Assembly: GCA_015183035.1 (NCBI GenBank)
Contig: JACZZP010000009.1
Location: 1,612,001-1,676,000, forward strand
DNA: 64,000 nt
DNA from: Meloidogyne chitwoodi
Lineage: Eukaryota > Nematoda > Chromadorea > Rhabditida > Meloidogynidae
Direction: 5' to 3'
Each line of letters begins with the position of its first letter. Position 1 is the first letter of the stretch. The notes beneath the pieces were generated by a model. It was not told the origin of the DNA and searched no databases. It worked only from the letters and a program-made list of their open reading frames with translations. A program made the translations under genes and the position numbers. This document shows positions 24,569 through 34,762 of this stretch, one piece after another.

Positions 24569-25933
24569 ATGTCATTAAAATTAATAAAAAAACAATGGAC
24601 TTTTGAAGAAGCTTTTGAAATTTTTAAAATGCCTTTTCCAAATTTAATAAGAAGTTTATATTTATTTAAATTAATTAATTAATTATTTTAAAAATTAGAA
24701 GCTCAATTAATTCATTCAAAAAATCACAATCCATGTAAAATACAAATTAGTGCTCTTTTAAGTATTAAAACTGGTGCTTGCCCAGAGAATTGTTCATATT
24801 GTCCACAATCAAGTTTTTACAAAACTGATATTAAAAAAGAATCTTTAATGGATTTAAGGTAAAAATAAAAATTATAAATGATAAAATATTTAAAAAAATT
24901 ATTTAGAGAATAGATATTTTAATAAATATTATTTAATAAATTAATTAAATATAATTTATTTAAATTATATTTATTTTTAGTAAAGTATTAAAGGCAGCTA
25001 AAAAGGCCAAAGAAAATGGTGCTACAAGATTTTGCATGGTTTTTAATTAAAATTTAATTTTAAAAATTAATTAAAAAAGGGAGCTGCTTGGCGTGGACCA
25101 AATAATAGAGATTTAGAAAAAGTTTGTGAAATGATAGAAAAAGTAAAAGAATTAGGATTAGAAACTTGTGCAACACTTGGACTTTTACGAAATAATCAAC
25201 AAGCTGAAAAACTTAAACAATCTGGTTATTTTTTTTTTTAATTAATTAAATTATATAATTTATTTATTTTTAAGGTCTAGATTTTTATAATCATAATATA
25301 GATTGTTCAAAAGAATTTTATTCAAAAATAATTACAACAAGAAGATTTGAAGATAGAATTGATACTTTAGACAAAGTTTTTTTAATTTAATTATTTTATT
25401 AAAAATAAATTAAAAAAACTTTTTTTTGGTTCGTTCTGCTGGTATTAAAGTATGTACTGGAGGAATTCTTGGAATGGGGGAAACTAATGAAGATCGAGTA
25501 AAAATGCTTACTATATTGGCTAATATGGAACCAATACCTGAGTAAATTTACTTAATTAATTATTTTATCTTTTAACAGATCAGTTCCAATAAATAAATTA
25601 ATAAAAATCCCTGGAACACCTTTGGCAAATTCTTTGGAATTAGATCCATTCGATTTTGTGCGGACAGTTGCTACTGCTCGATTATTAATGCCAAAATCAT
25701 ATATTCGCCTTTCAGCAGGTAGAGAACAAATGGGAGATGAATTACAGGTAAATAATTGTTAAAATATAATTAATTTTTAGGCTCTGTGCTTTTTGGCTGG
25801 GGCAAATTCTTTATTTTATGGAGAAAAGTTGTTAACCGCTAATAATCCAAAACCTGAAGAAGATTTACAACTTTTGAAAAGATTAGGAATAAATAGTGAA
25901 ACAATTGAAGAAAATAAACAAAAATGTTTATAA
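24569..25933 (+). CDS. bioB: Biotin synthase (BioB), bacterial-type radical SAM enzyme, probably horizontally acquired
   Basis: Inserts sulfur into dethiobiotin to make biotin. The start at 24569 ([16 protein letters not shown]) fits the bacterial N terminus. All functional residues seem present: the radical-SAM cluster [13 protein letters not shown] (C-x3-C-x2-C), RFCMGAAWRGP, ETCATLG and [11 protein letters not shown] (three Cys ligands of the auxiliary 2Fe-2S cluster) and [12 protein letters not shown] (its Arg ligand). [19 protein letters not shown] and [14 protein letters not shown] are family-typical. It reads closely like proteobacterial BioB along its full length. At least seven short AT-rich spliceosomal introns interrupt it and both neighbours are nematode genes, which argues against contamination. 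Animals normally lack BioB; acquisition by plant-parasitic nematodes has been reported in cyst nematodes. No bioA, bioD or bioF is in the window. Confidence 0.95.
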
Positions 25934-26236
25934 ATTAAATAGAAAAATAATTTATTTTATAGAGAAAAATTGTTTTTATTTATTTTATTGAAATGATAAA
26001 GATTTACAATAATTGAGATTAAAGAATAAAAAATAAATTAAATTCAACAAATAAATCAGTAGAGTTGACAATAATAAATTAAAAGAAATGACAAAAATAT
26101 ATTTTAATTTTTCCAATTTTTTACTAAAGAACTTAAAATAATTTTGTCAGTGAAATATTTAAATAATCTAAGTATTTAATAGTAGTAGAAGCAAAAAACC
26201 CGTTGATTTATTTAAATAAACATTATTTTGTATTAT
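25934..26236. other. Convergent 3' spacer between bioB and the ELMOD gene
   Basis: AT-rich, no gene seen; should hold both 3' UTRs and poly(A) signals (AATAAA-like strings are abundant and not diagnostic at this composition). Confidence 0.45.
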
Positions 26237-27382
26237 TTAATTTATTAAATCCTTAATAGTTGCAATAACTAAATTCGCTTCTAAACGTTCCAAATATTCT
26301 TCCATACAGTTAACAAAACGTTTTTTAACCAAATTAAATTCCATAACCGATTCTGGTTTTTCCCATTCCCAATAATCAGCAAATAGTCTAAAAACGCAAC
26401 CTAAAAAAATTAATTAAAAATAAAAATAAATAATTTCTTAATTTACAATAAACTTGATGAAAATTATCCATTTTAAGTGGAGGTTGTTCCAATACATTGT
26501 AAAAATGATTTTTAAGAAGATCATCAAAAAGTAATTCCTTACAAAGTGCTGTAATTGTTATACCACAAATTGCAAATGGAAATCTTTTTTAATTTATTAA
26601 TTTACAAAATTATTTGTTCAAAAATATATACCCATAAACAGGATGTAAAGAAAGAGAGAATACACGACGGCAGTTATCAACATCATATTGTGCAAAAAAC
26701 ACTAATTGGTCTAAACCAAGAATTCCCATCCCACGAAAATCTGTCTAGAAAATTTAAAAAGTATTTTTTTATTTAAAGTATATATTTAATAAACGCACTG
26801 CTGGGTCATCTCCTTGAAATCCAATATCTTGCCATTGATCAGACAATCGAGCAGTAAGAGGTTCGTTTGGTTTTAACAAAGTCCACAAACGTAACAACTC
26901 CTTCTCGTGTTCAGGAATTTCGCTACAATACATTTCGAGACGTCTATGTTCAACCTATAAAAATAAAAAATTATAAAAAAATAAAAATTAGACTAACCTC
27001 TTGACAAAGTTTTTGATATCCTTTAATTTGACGCATTGAACGAGCCAATGTCTTTGATAAATCAAGTCGTTTTTCATCATCAAAAACTGACTCTTCAAGT
27101 ATAGCTTCGGCAGCCTCAGTTTCATCACCAGTGTCCCAAGCCATTGATTGGATTGTTTCATTTGGATATTCTTTCAGTATTTTTTCAATTCGGCGATTTT
27201 TAGAGGCACGAGAGGAATCTTTTAGAATCTAAATTAAAATTTTAAGTCTATTATTTGGAAAAAATAAAATATACAATGTCTTCAATTGTTTGTTTCACAG
27301 TCAAAAAATTAGCAACAGATTGACAAATTCTATAGAAAAGATTATAAATTGAGCGGAAAAATAATTTAATTAATGACCACAT
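26237..27382 (-). CDS. ELMO domain-containing protein (ELMOD1/2/3-like)
   Basis: Single-domain ELMOD proteins act as GTPase-activating proteins for ARL2/ARF family GTPases. Start at 27380-27382 (MWSLIKLFFRSIYNLFYR, the hydrophobic N terminus usual for ELMODs). ELMO-domain hallmarks: LSDQWQDIGFQGDDP then, after an intron, TDFRGMGILGLDQLVFFA, with the GAP Arg of the W-x(n)-R motif in DFRGMG. YDVDNCRRVFSLSLHPVYGFPFA and the C-terminal helices follow, ending ATIKDLIN. Length about 300 residues fits the family. It is the third gene of a tightly packed minus-strand trio, 165 bp downstream of dad-1. Confidence 0.88.
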
Positions 27383-27547
27383 CCTGAAGCTTTAAAGAAT
27401 AGCTGTGTTAAAGAATAAAAGATAAATAATTGGAATAAACCAAAATAAAATAATTTTAATAAAATACTTCATTCAACAATATATTTATTACAATTAATAA
27501 TTTTACATATTAAACACTTAATAAATCACAAAGCAACTCTTCTTTTT

Positions 27548-27994
27548 CTATCCCATAAAATTAAACACGACAAGATGTAAAACAACATGAGCAAAAATAA
27601 AGTCAGCGAATGCACGTTCAGGACTAATATGTTGAAACTCATGCTTATTTTCAGGATTAACTTGGATGCGAAGATTTGCTGAAAATTAATTTTTCTAAAT
27701 TATCATTTGAAGAATTTTTTTACAAAAAATAAAAATATAACTTAAAACTATTCGATTTTTAGCAATTAAAGTCACATAAAACTAACCAGCAAGCACAAAA
27801 CTAGCAACACAAGAGATAAATCCAGCTAGGAATGCATTAAAAGGAAAAGTACCAACTAATAAACAATAAACAAATTGAAAAATGCCTGTAATTAAAATAT
27901 AAAACATATAAGCATCAATTATTTTCAAGCGTTTAATTGTTGTCTTCTGATAATCTGAATACAACTTGACAAAAGCATCAATAACTCCCACCAT
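27548..27994 (-). CDS. dad-1: DAD1, oligosaccharyltransferase subunit
   Basis: Small ER membrane subunit of the oligosaccharyltransferase that N-glycosylates nascent proteins; loss triggers cell death (defender against apoptotic death). Two exons: [19 protein letters not shown] through FVLAG (27994 to about 27786), and a second exon with [13 protein letters not shown] and [19 protein letters not shown] ending VFNFMG. About 113 residues, matching the highly conserved family length, with three membrane helices. The C-terminal SPERAFADF motif is diagnostic. Sits between OTUD6 (185 bp upstream) and ELMOD (165 bp downstream) on the same strand. Confidence 0.96.
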
Positions 27995-28179
27995 TTTTAA
28001 TAATTATTCTAAATATGTATTTAAAAAATTTAAATATTATCTTACATATTTAAAATAGTTTATTTAATTAAAATATTGATATTTAGTTAAATTAACTACA
28101 CAATAAAATTTAAAAAAAAAATAAAATTTTTACTGCTTAGAAAATAAAGTACTTAAATTAAAAATATATTTTTTAATTT

Positions 28180-29483
28180 TTAATCAAATTCGTCAAATTC
28201 AGGAGTTGATGCAGGTTCAGTTGAATTATAATGCTCACCAAGTGAGTAAGTGTGCCTATGATAAGTTATTAAAAGGGTTTTTGACAGATAATCTCCAAAT
28301 TCATTGATTGTCCCATCTGCGTGTAATACATTAACACAAACTTGTAAAACATCACTAAGAGCCCGGATCTATTAATTTTAAAATATTGAATCTTTAAACA
28401 TTAATAAAAACCTCTGGTTCTCCTCCCCAATCACCGCCTTCGAAGCACATACACTTAACTTTAGAGCAATAATCATCAAAAGAATTTTCATCAATTAATT
28501 TACCCTCAGAATCAATCAAATACATTAGAAATTCTTGTTTGTTTTTCCTTGATTTTTAGAAGTAATAATATAAAACTATCAACATAAATTTTAAAAAAAA
28601 TACTTAATATATTTGGCTGCCATAGCTCGCAACTCCTCAGCTGAATACTATGTATTAAAGGTAAAATTAAAAGTTGGATTAATTAAAATCTGAACCTTTA
28701 AACCATTTAATATAAAAAGTTGGTGTGAAATTGCTTTGTAAAGGCAATCACCATCTGGTTGAATATCCTTCAATTTGAGTTTTCGTTGCTTAAGAAGCTG
28801 CTTAATTGCTTCATTTTCCTTGTAACTCTTGCTATAAATTGCGCTCTTCTCATCTTTTTGAACAGCGACTAATCGCTTGTTTTCTTGTTCTTTACGTTTA
28901 TTTTCCTGGAGATAGATTTAAAAATTAGATTATACATAAGTAAAATCCATAAAATTCTTGTACTATTATTCAAGAATTAGACAATTTATGAAAATCAACA
29001 ATATTTTCTTAAAAACATGTTAATAAACCACTAAATGTTGAAATTTTATAATTAGTCTAACCTTTTTTTGTTGAGATTTGCTCAATTTAATCTCTTTAAA
29101 GAAGTTACAAATGGAATCGTCAATAGTATTTTTATTTAGTTCCTCATCTTTTTTCTCTTCTGTAGTTATTGGATTTTCATTAGATTTCAAAGAATTGTCT
29201 AATTCAAGTAATTGTTTTGAATGACGTTTTTCCATTTCATCTTCTATTTGCTCTATTTCCCGCATTATTTCCTTTTTCTTTTTAACGTTGTTCTTCGGAA
29301 TTGCATGTTTCAAAGCGGTGACTTTTGCTTAAATGTGTAAACTATTTTACTAAAGTACAAATATATTCAGGAATAGATTCTTAAGTTTATACCTTTCATT
29401 TCCTTTCGTTCCTTGCTATGTTGAGTTTTAAGGATTGTTAATGGTATATCCAACTCATCAGTCTCATCATTATCGTCGCTCAT
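28180..29483 (-). CDS. OTU-domain deubiquitinase, OTUD6-like
   Basis: Cysteine protease that removes ubiquitin, linked in other animals to translation control. Start at 29481-29483 (MSDDNDETDELDIPL). The N-terminal half is a charged coiled coil (HAIPKNNVKKKKEIMREI, QIEDEMEKRHSKQLLELD), as in OTUD6B. The OTU catalytic core then shows IQPDGDCLYKAISHQLF (Asp-Gly-Asp-Cys with catalytic Cys), YCSKVKCMCFEGGDWGGEPE, ALSDVLQVCVNVLHADG and YHRHTYSLGEHYNS with the catalytic His. Five short introns. First gene of the candidate operon with dad-1 and ELMOD. Confidence 0.9.
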
Positions 29484-29764
29484 TATTACTAAAAAAAGTT
29501 TAGGAAAAGAAAAAATTTAGTTCCAAACAATATAGAATTTATGAATTTAATCAAAATAAAAAGAAACTTTTTGACTTATTGTTAAAATTAATTTATTTAT
29601 AAAAGTAATAAGTCAAATATAATATTAGATAAACGGAAATGCAATTTTATAAAGCATTATATATTTTATAGAAGTGCATGCACAGTTTTGTCATTATAAG
29701 TATTTAAGGGAACATGCGCAGCTTTTAGGTTTGGGATTGGCACAAAAATGTTTATTATCGTACT

Positions 29765-30863
29765 TTAGGGATAACAACAAGCATTTTTCGAGGAAGACCC
29801 TGCACTGTTAAATTGGTGCATCGGACGAACTTTGTGTTGATCGTTGATGGCCGGATTCCTTTCAGGCATCTAAGAAACATGATTAAAACAATGATAAGTC
29901 AAATGAAAACCTTGCATAAAATTGCTTCAGCCAGCTCACGGAATGCATTGTCAATATTAATATTAGCTTTTGCAGATGTTTCCATAAAATTAATCCCATG
30001 GTCTGAGGCAATCTTATCACCACGTTCCCTAGAAACTACTCGTCGATCAGACATATCGCACTTATTTCCAAGTAACATTTTTACAACATCTTCAGAAGCA
30101 TGCTAAACAATAGGTGCTATATTAAATATTATAATTTTACCTCGTCAATATGTCGAAGCCATTTTGAAATGTTGTCAAAGCTTCTTGTATTTGTGATGTC
30201 ATAAACCTTTAATAAAATTAGTTAATTACAACATTCTCTAAAATTTTAAATAAACAAAAATGGCTTCCATATCCCTAATAAACAATGAATCATACCAACA
30301 CTATTTCTCCGATTAGAACTAATTACAATTTTAAAACTAATTAAAATCATTCAACCTAATAAAAAATACCATCATAATTCCCATCGCTCCGCGATAGTAA
30401 GACGTTGTAATAGTATGGAAACGTTCTTGTCCGGCAGTGTCCCTTCAAAATGTTAAAAATGTAATTTGCAGGGTCAAACTGAAAGACAGCACCCTGAATA
30501 TCAATTATTTTTATTATTTTTGTAAAGTCGATATTCAGGGTGTTTTATTTCAGGGGTGGACTCATAATTTGCTTATATTACCATATTTGAAGTTTGATCT
30601 TTTTTCCTCTAAGTTCGATAGTTTTTATTTTAAAGTCAATGCCAATTGTGGAAATAAATGTTGTATTGAAAGCATCGTCACTAAACCTAAATTAGAACAC
30701 AGAACATATAATGTCTAAAACCATATCCATAGTCAGAACCAAAAAATTATTTTAGGTGCTTTTTCTTATAAATAATATACCTGTACAATATGCAAGTTTT
30801 TCCCACCCCACTGTCACCAATAAGCAATAACTTAAAGAGAAGGTCATATTGCTTCTTTGCCAT
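29765..30863 (-). CDS. rab-10: Rab GTPase RAB-10
   Basis: Small GTPase of basolateral recycling endosomes and dense-core vesicle traffic. Start at 30861-30863. G motifs are all present: GDSGVGKTC (P loop), STIG (switch I Thr), WDTAGQERF (switch II), GNKCDM and [26 protein letters not shown] and [10 protein letters not shown] match nematode RAB-10 rather than RAB-8. The last exon (29765 to about 29878) encodes a variable tail ending KNACCYP, a CCxx geranylgeranylation signal. Six or seven exons. An intron at about 30450-30595 contains a 95-bp foldback element. Confidence 0.94.
30470..30564. mobile_element. 95-bp miniature foldback element, family G copy 1, in a rab-10 intron
   Basis: Ends read AGGGTCAAACTG... 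and ...GGGTGGACTCA; the arms pair over CACCCTGAATATC / GATATTCAGGGTG. An identical 8-bp duplication TAATTTGC flanks it (30462-30469 and 30565-30572). End sequences match the larger element at 50752-51018 (GGGTCAA... / ...GGGTGGACTC). No coding capacity. Confidence 0.85.
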
Positions 30864-31211
30864 TTTTGCCAGGGAAAGTCAACTGAACAAATCAATAAGA
30901 ACATTTAAATAGATTATAAATTAAAAAATATATCAGATATTTATAGAATTTTACTAGAATATTGTATTTCTTTCTAATAGAAAAAAGTAGATTTTATTTT
31001 TAAAAACGGAAATACAATAGTTTAAAGTAAATTAAGGTAAGAGACATAACATAAAAATAAGAGGATTGAAAAATATTAAAAGGATCAAAGAAATAATTAC
31101 TTGTTTGATCAGATTTCTAAACGAGATTTTGTTGCTTTTGAAAATAACTAATTATAATAGAATTTTTAGAAACCGGATCATTAAAAACTGAGATTGTAAA
31201 AATTCTTTGTA
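30864..31211. promoter_or_regulatory. Spacer upstream of rab-10
   Basis: AT-rich 348-bp gap between the 3' end of an unrecognised minus-strand gene and the rab-10 start. A TGTTCAG just upstream of the rab-10 ATG (near 30880-30886) could serve as a trans-splice or intron acceptor. No other motif supported. Confidence 0.4.
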
Positions 31212-34200
31212 TCAATGGTATAAAACACCATGTTTATGATGCATTTCTTTAATTAAAACTGCCGTTCTCTTTTCTACAGTTGAAACTTCATCAGTCTTCA
31301 TTTTTTTCAAAATATTTGCCCAGTCGAGTAAGGTGAAATACCTCCTGCTAAAGTAGAATAGATAAAAATAATATAATGAAGCAAAATTACTTTTCGTTAA
31401 CAAAGTGGCGTAATCGATCGTTCAATCCCTGGAAGAAAACTTCCCAATCTCCAATTTCAGGCACAGTTATAATCACAAAAATAGGTGTCTGAGCTAAGCG
31501 AAATGGATATTGTTCAGTCTTAATTGATATTCCATCTTCATTTTCACTATTTTTCATTACACAAACTGTATGTTTATTCAAGTTGAAAGCAATATCCTTT
31601 CGAATTTCTTTTATTTTGGCTTCGAACCAGGCAAGCAAACTTTTCAAAAAATTTATAACTACTTCCTCTTGTTTAGCATTTGGATCAGCATAATATATAA
31701 TCAAATCCATACCAAGTAAGATGAATACTAAAAAATATTATAACAAATTATTGTTTCAAACCTTTAGTAAAATAAAAATGTTTTTGTCTGTCATTCCACC
31801 AACGATCAAGTGCATATAAAAACCATCTAAAAAACAAAAAAATCATTAGTTACACAAAAAAGTTAACTCTGGCATGCGAGGATAACACAAAGAAAAAATA
31901 CACATATTCTTAAAAATATCAGTATCCAATGGCTCCATTATAGAATCAACAATGAATAACCGTGAAGAAGGATATGTAAACGTATAGTACTTGTTTAAAA
32001 GCTCCATGAATTCTCTGCGGATATTCTCTTTTAAATCGGCAATCTCTTGTGGTTTCTTTATTAAAGGATTATCACGCTAAAATAGAAAAATAAAATAATA
32101 AGCTAGTGATAATTACCTTAGAAATTTTTATGGTATAATCTGAGCTTGGTACTTTTTTATATAACGTTGATGATTCACTAGAAATAGCTTGAGTATTCTC
32201 TTTTGATGCTAGAATGCGATGTGTCTAAAAAAATTTATAAATCTAATTCTTAAGGTTAGTTATAATTTTTTTAATACTTAACATTTTTTTAATAAAAATA
32301 TATTAAATGATACGCTTGTAAAAACGTTAGTTGTCTGGCCAGTTAAAGTAATCGTTCTATGCTTGTTAAATTTAGGATTTGTCTATAAAAATCAAGTAAG
32401 CGCAATTAAACTTAAAAAATTACAGATAGTTGAACTCGGCTAAATACAGTATTAACATCATAATTAACCTTTTTGAAACAGGCATTTAAAGATTTCATTG
32501 ACGATTTTTCTAAAAATGGTATATAATTTTGCAAATATTACATACGAAAACATAACATCAAAACATTTTTATGAATAAACTAACTTTTAATTTCAATCAC
32601 TTGAATACTGCTTGAAGAACTAGAGACAAGTTGGACAGTGTGATTACTACTACCTGGAGAAATGTCTTCCAAATCGCTGTCTTCTAGATCAGATGATGAA
32701 CTAAAAAGAATATATAATCAAGAAAATCATTGAAAGATTTACAAAAAACTGGTAATTCAAAGGTTTAGGGGCTGCATTCTTCCTTCTTTCAAGTTCCTTT
32801 TTTTAAAGGATAAAATAAATATTGAAACATGGTGCCAAAAATTATAAAAAAACAATTGAAATATCACCAGCGTTTTCGCCATAAGAATTCAGGAAAATAA
32901 TGTGGTAATTGGGGACGAAATTTACGTGTATAAAATTTAAACGTAGTTTTTCATGCAGATCAGAAAAATTAAAATTTTGAAGTTGTTCTATGTCGATAAA
33001 AATATTGATAAATGAGAAGTTGACTTCTTTCACATTTCTATACATGTTATATACAAAAATTAATCCTTTCTTACTTGCTCAAAGCAAAAAAAGAGGGAAA
33101 AAAGGCAAAAAAAAAATGGGAAAAATGCAGCCCCTAAATCCTGGAATTACCAAAAACCTTAAGATCTTTTCCTGATATGGAACAGCAGGAGCAACACGAG
33201 AAGTTTGAGCAGAATCCAAATGAATGTGACTTTTTGTAGCATTTACCGTTGATTGTTTAACTTTATTCTGTTTGACATTTTGCCTAATCCTTCCTCGGGA
33301 TCCAAAAACATGATTTGGAGGCACACTATCATAAGTATTGCCTGTGATTCTTTGTATAATTTGTTGTCGCTTAGTTGGCCCATTCGATTTTGGTTTATTT
33401 TTGTCTAAACAAGAAAACATATACGTATTGTAATAAATAAACCAATTGAAGCAATTGGAATAGAAATTGCTTGGCTAACATTATCTAAAGACTGAATGTC
33501 ATCATTACTCGAGCTATTGGCAAGCGAAGCTAAAGGAATCGGTTCAATAACTGGTGATGGTTCTTTGACAAAAATATCCTCGATTTCCTCATTACGCTTC
33601 AAATAAGGATCAAATTCATCATCGGAAGGTAAAGGATTCTAAAAGTATTAATATTATAGATAGAAATATTAAAACCTCAAACGAATCAACACGAGTTCGT
33701 TTCTTCAAATTTCGACTTTTTGCAGAATTGGTATCATATTTCTCATCAACTTTTAATCGAATTTTAAGAAGTTGTCGCTTGAATTAATAAGGTTTAATTA
33801 TCAAAATTTTGGAATCAAAACCGAGATAATTTTATCACTATTCAATTTGAGTTGGGCCTCGTATTCCGCTGCCTGAGCATATTTTAATATATGCTTACGA
33901 CAATAGTTAAGGTCTTCTAACTGATTTGGATTTTTTCCCAATTCCTTAAAGCATTTAGTTAACCAAGTAGAATCAATTGATGAACCTGAGATTAGGATCA
34001 ATTAATAAAGGGAAATAATTTACCGCTGAAGCAGGCCATCTCAATGATCTTAATAATTACATAAAAGTTTTCACGCATAATAGTAGCATAACTTTCTGTG
34101 AAAGGATTTTCTTCCAAAATAGCGATTTGTCGATTAAGAATTGCTTCATTATGTCGATTCAAAGTACACTGAGGACGTAGTTGTTGTTCAATATTTGAAT

Positions 34201-34252
34201 TTTGTTCGTCTTCAGATTCATCCGAGGAAAATGTAGGAAGTGAAATAAGCAT
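31212..34252 (-). CDS. Unrecognised multi-exon protein, acidic/serine-rich N-terminal half
   Basis: I do not recognise the family. The start at 34250-34252 reads MLISLPTFSSDESEDEQ. At least nine exons encode roughly 700 residues. The N-terminal part is low-complexity acidic and Ser-rich with basic patches (NLKKRTRVDSFENP, SDDEFDP), then SSSDLEDSDLEDISPG near 32650-32700, suggesting a nuclear protein with phosphorylation clusters. The C-terminal part (31212-32080) looks globular: KENIRREFMELLNKYYTF, RLFIVDSIMEPLD, RWFLYALDRWWNDRQKH, PIFVIITVPEIGDWEVFFQG, and it ends HKHGVLYH. No catalytic motif is evident. The large intron at 32703-33165 carries a foldback element. Exon joins in the middle are less certain, and two adjacent genes cannot be excluded. 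Confidence 0.6.
32751..33151. mobile_element. MITE family D in an intron of the unrecognised gene
   Basis: 401-bp element with imperfect terminal inverted repeats GGTAATTC..TTTAGGGGCTGCATT(C/T)TTCC over about 35 bp. Flanking 8-bp near-identical duplications AAAAAACT (32743-32750) and AAAAACCT (33152-33159) differ at one base. An open frame of 67 codons inside (minus) has no recognisable domain. Confidence 0.8.
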
Positions 34253-34762
34253 TCTTGAACTGTAAATAAAACAAGTATACTTACAGAATATTTTATACTT
34301 AGTGGTGTAACGGGAAACGGAAATTGAAAAGTGGAACGGCCGATACCTCAAACGAAAAACCCAGAGGAATTGCGATCCTGATTTAATCCCGGTCTCTAAA
34401 AAACCTACGTCCCGATCTCTAAAATTTACTGTCCAAATTACCGGTGGGTCAACTAACCGCCGCTAACTGATCGCGAGGAGGCGCGCAATAGTATATAAAA
34501 TAGTTACTGCGCCTAATCGGGCGTATCCGAATCGCGAGGCCAACTGATATGGGGCGTCCGATTTTGTGTTTTTTCAAAATTCTATTTATTAAAGGCATAT
34601 TTAGTAATTCGACAAAATTCCAACATATAATATATTAATCATGAAATGTTTTTCACCTTAAAATAAATTATTAAAGAGCTTCTCGTACTTATCGCACATA
34701 TAATTTACATTTAATTTAATAAATTTATCTAAATTTTAGAAATTTAACTCTTCTGTCATTAA
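34253..34762. promoter_or_regulatory. Divergent promoter region with a less AT-rich core
   Basis: Lies between the unrecognised gene (minus) and the ABI gene (plus). The stretch 34320-34560 is unusually GC-rich for this window, with several CG dinucleotides and repeated words such as ATCGCGAGG (twice, about 34468 and 34532) and CCCGATCTCTAAA-like strings. No known element identified; could be a promoter core or old repeat. Confidence 0.4.

Noticed and set aside
32842..33045. 67-codon minus-strand ORF inside the family D element
   Set aside because: Looks like the unique centre of a non-autonomous element; no transposase motif.
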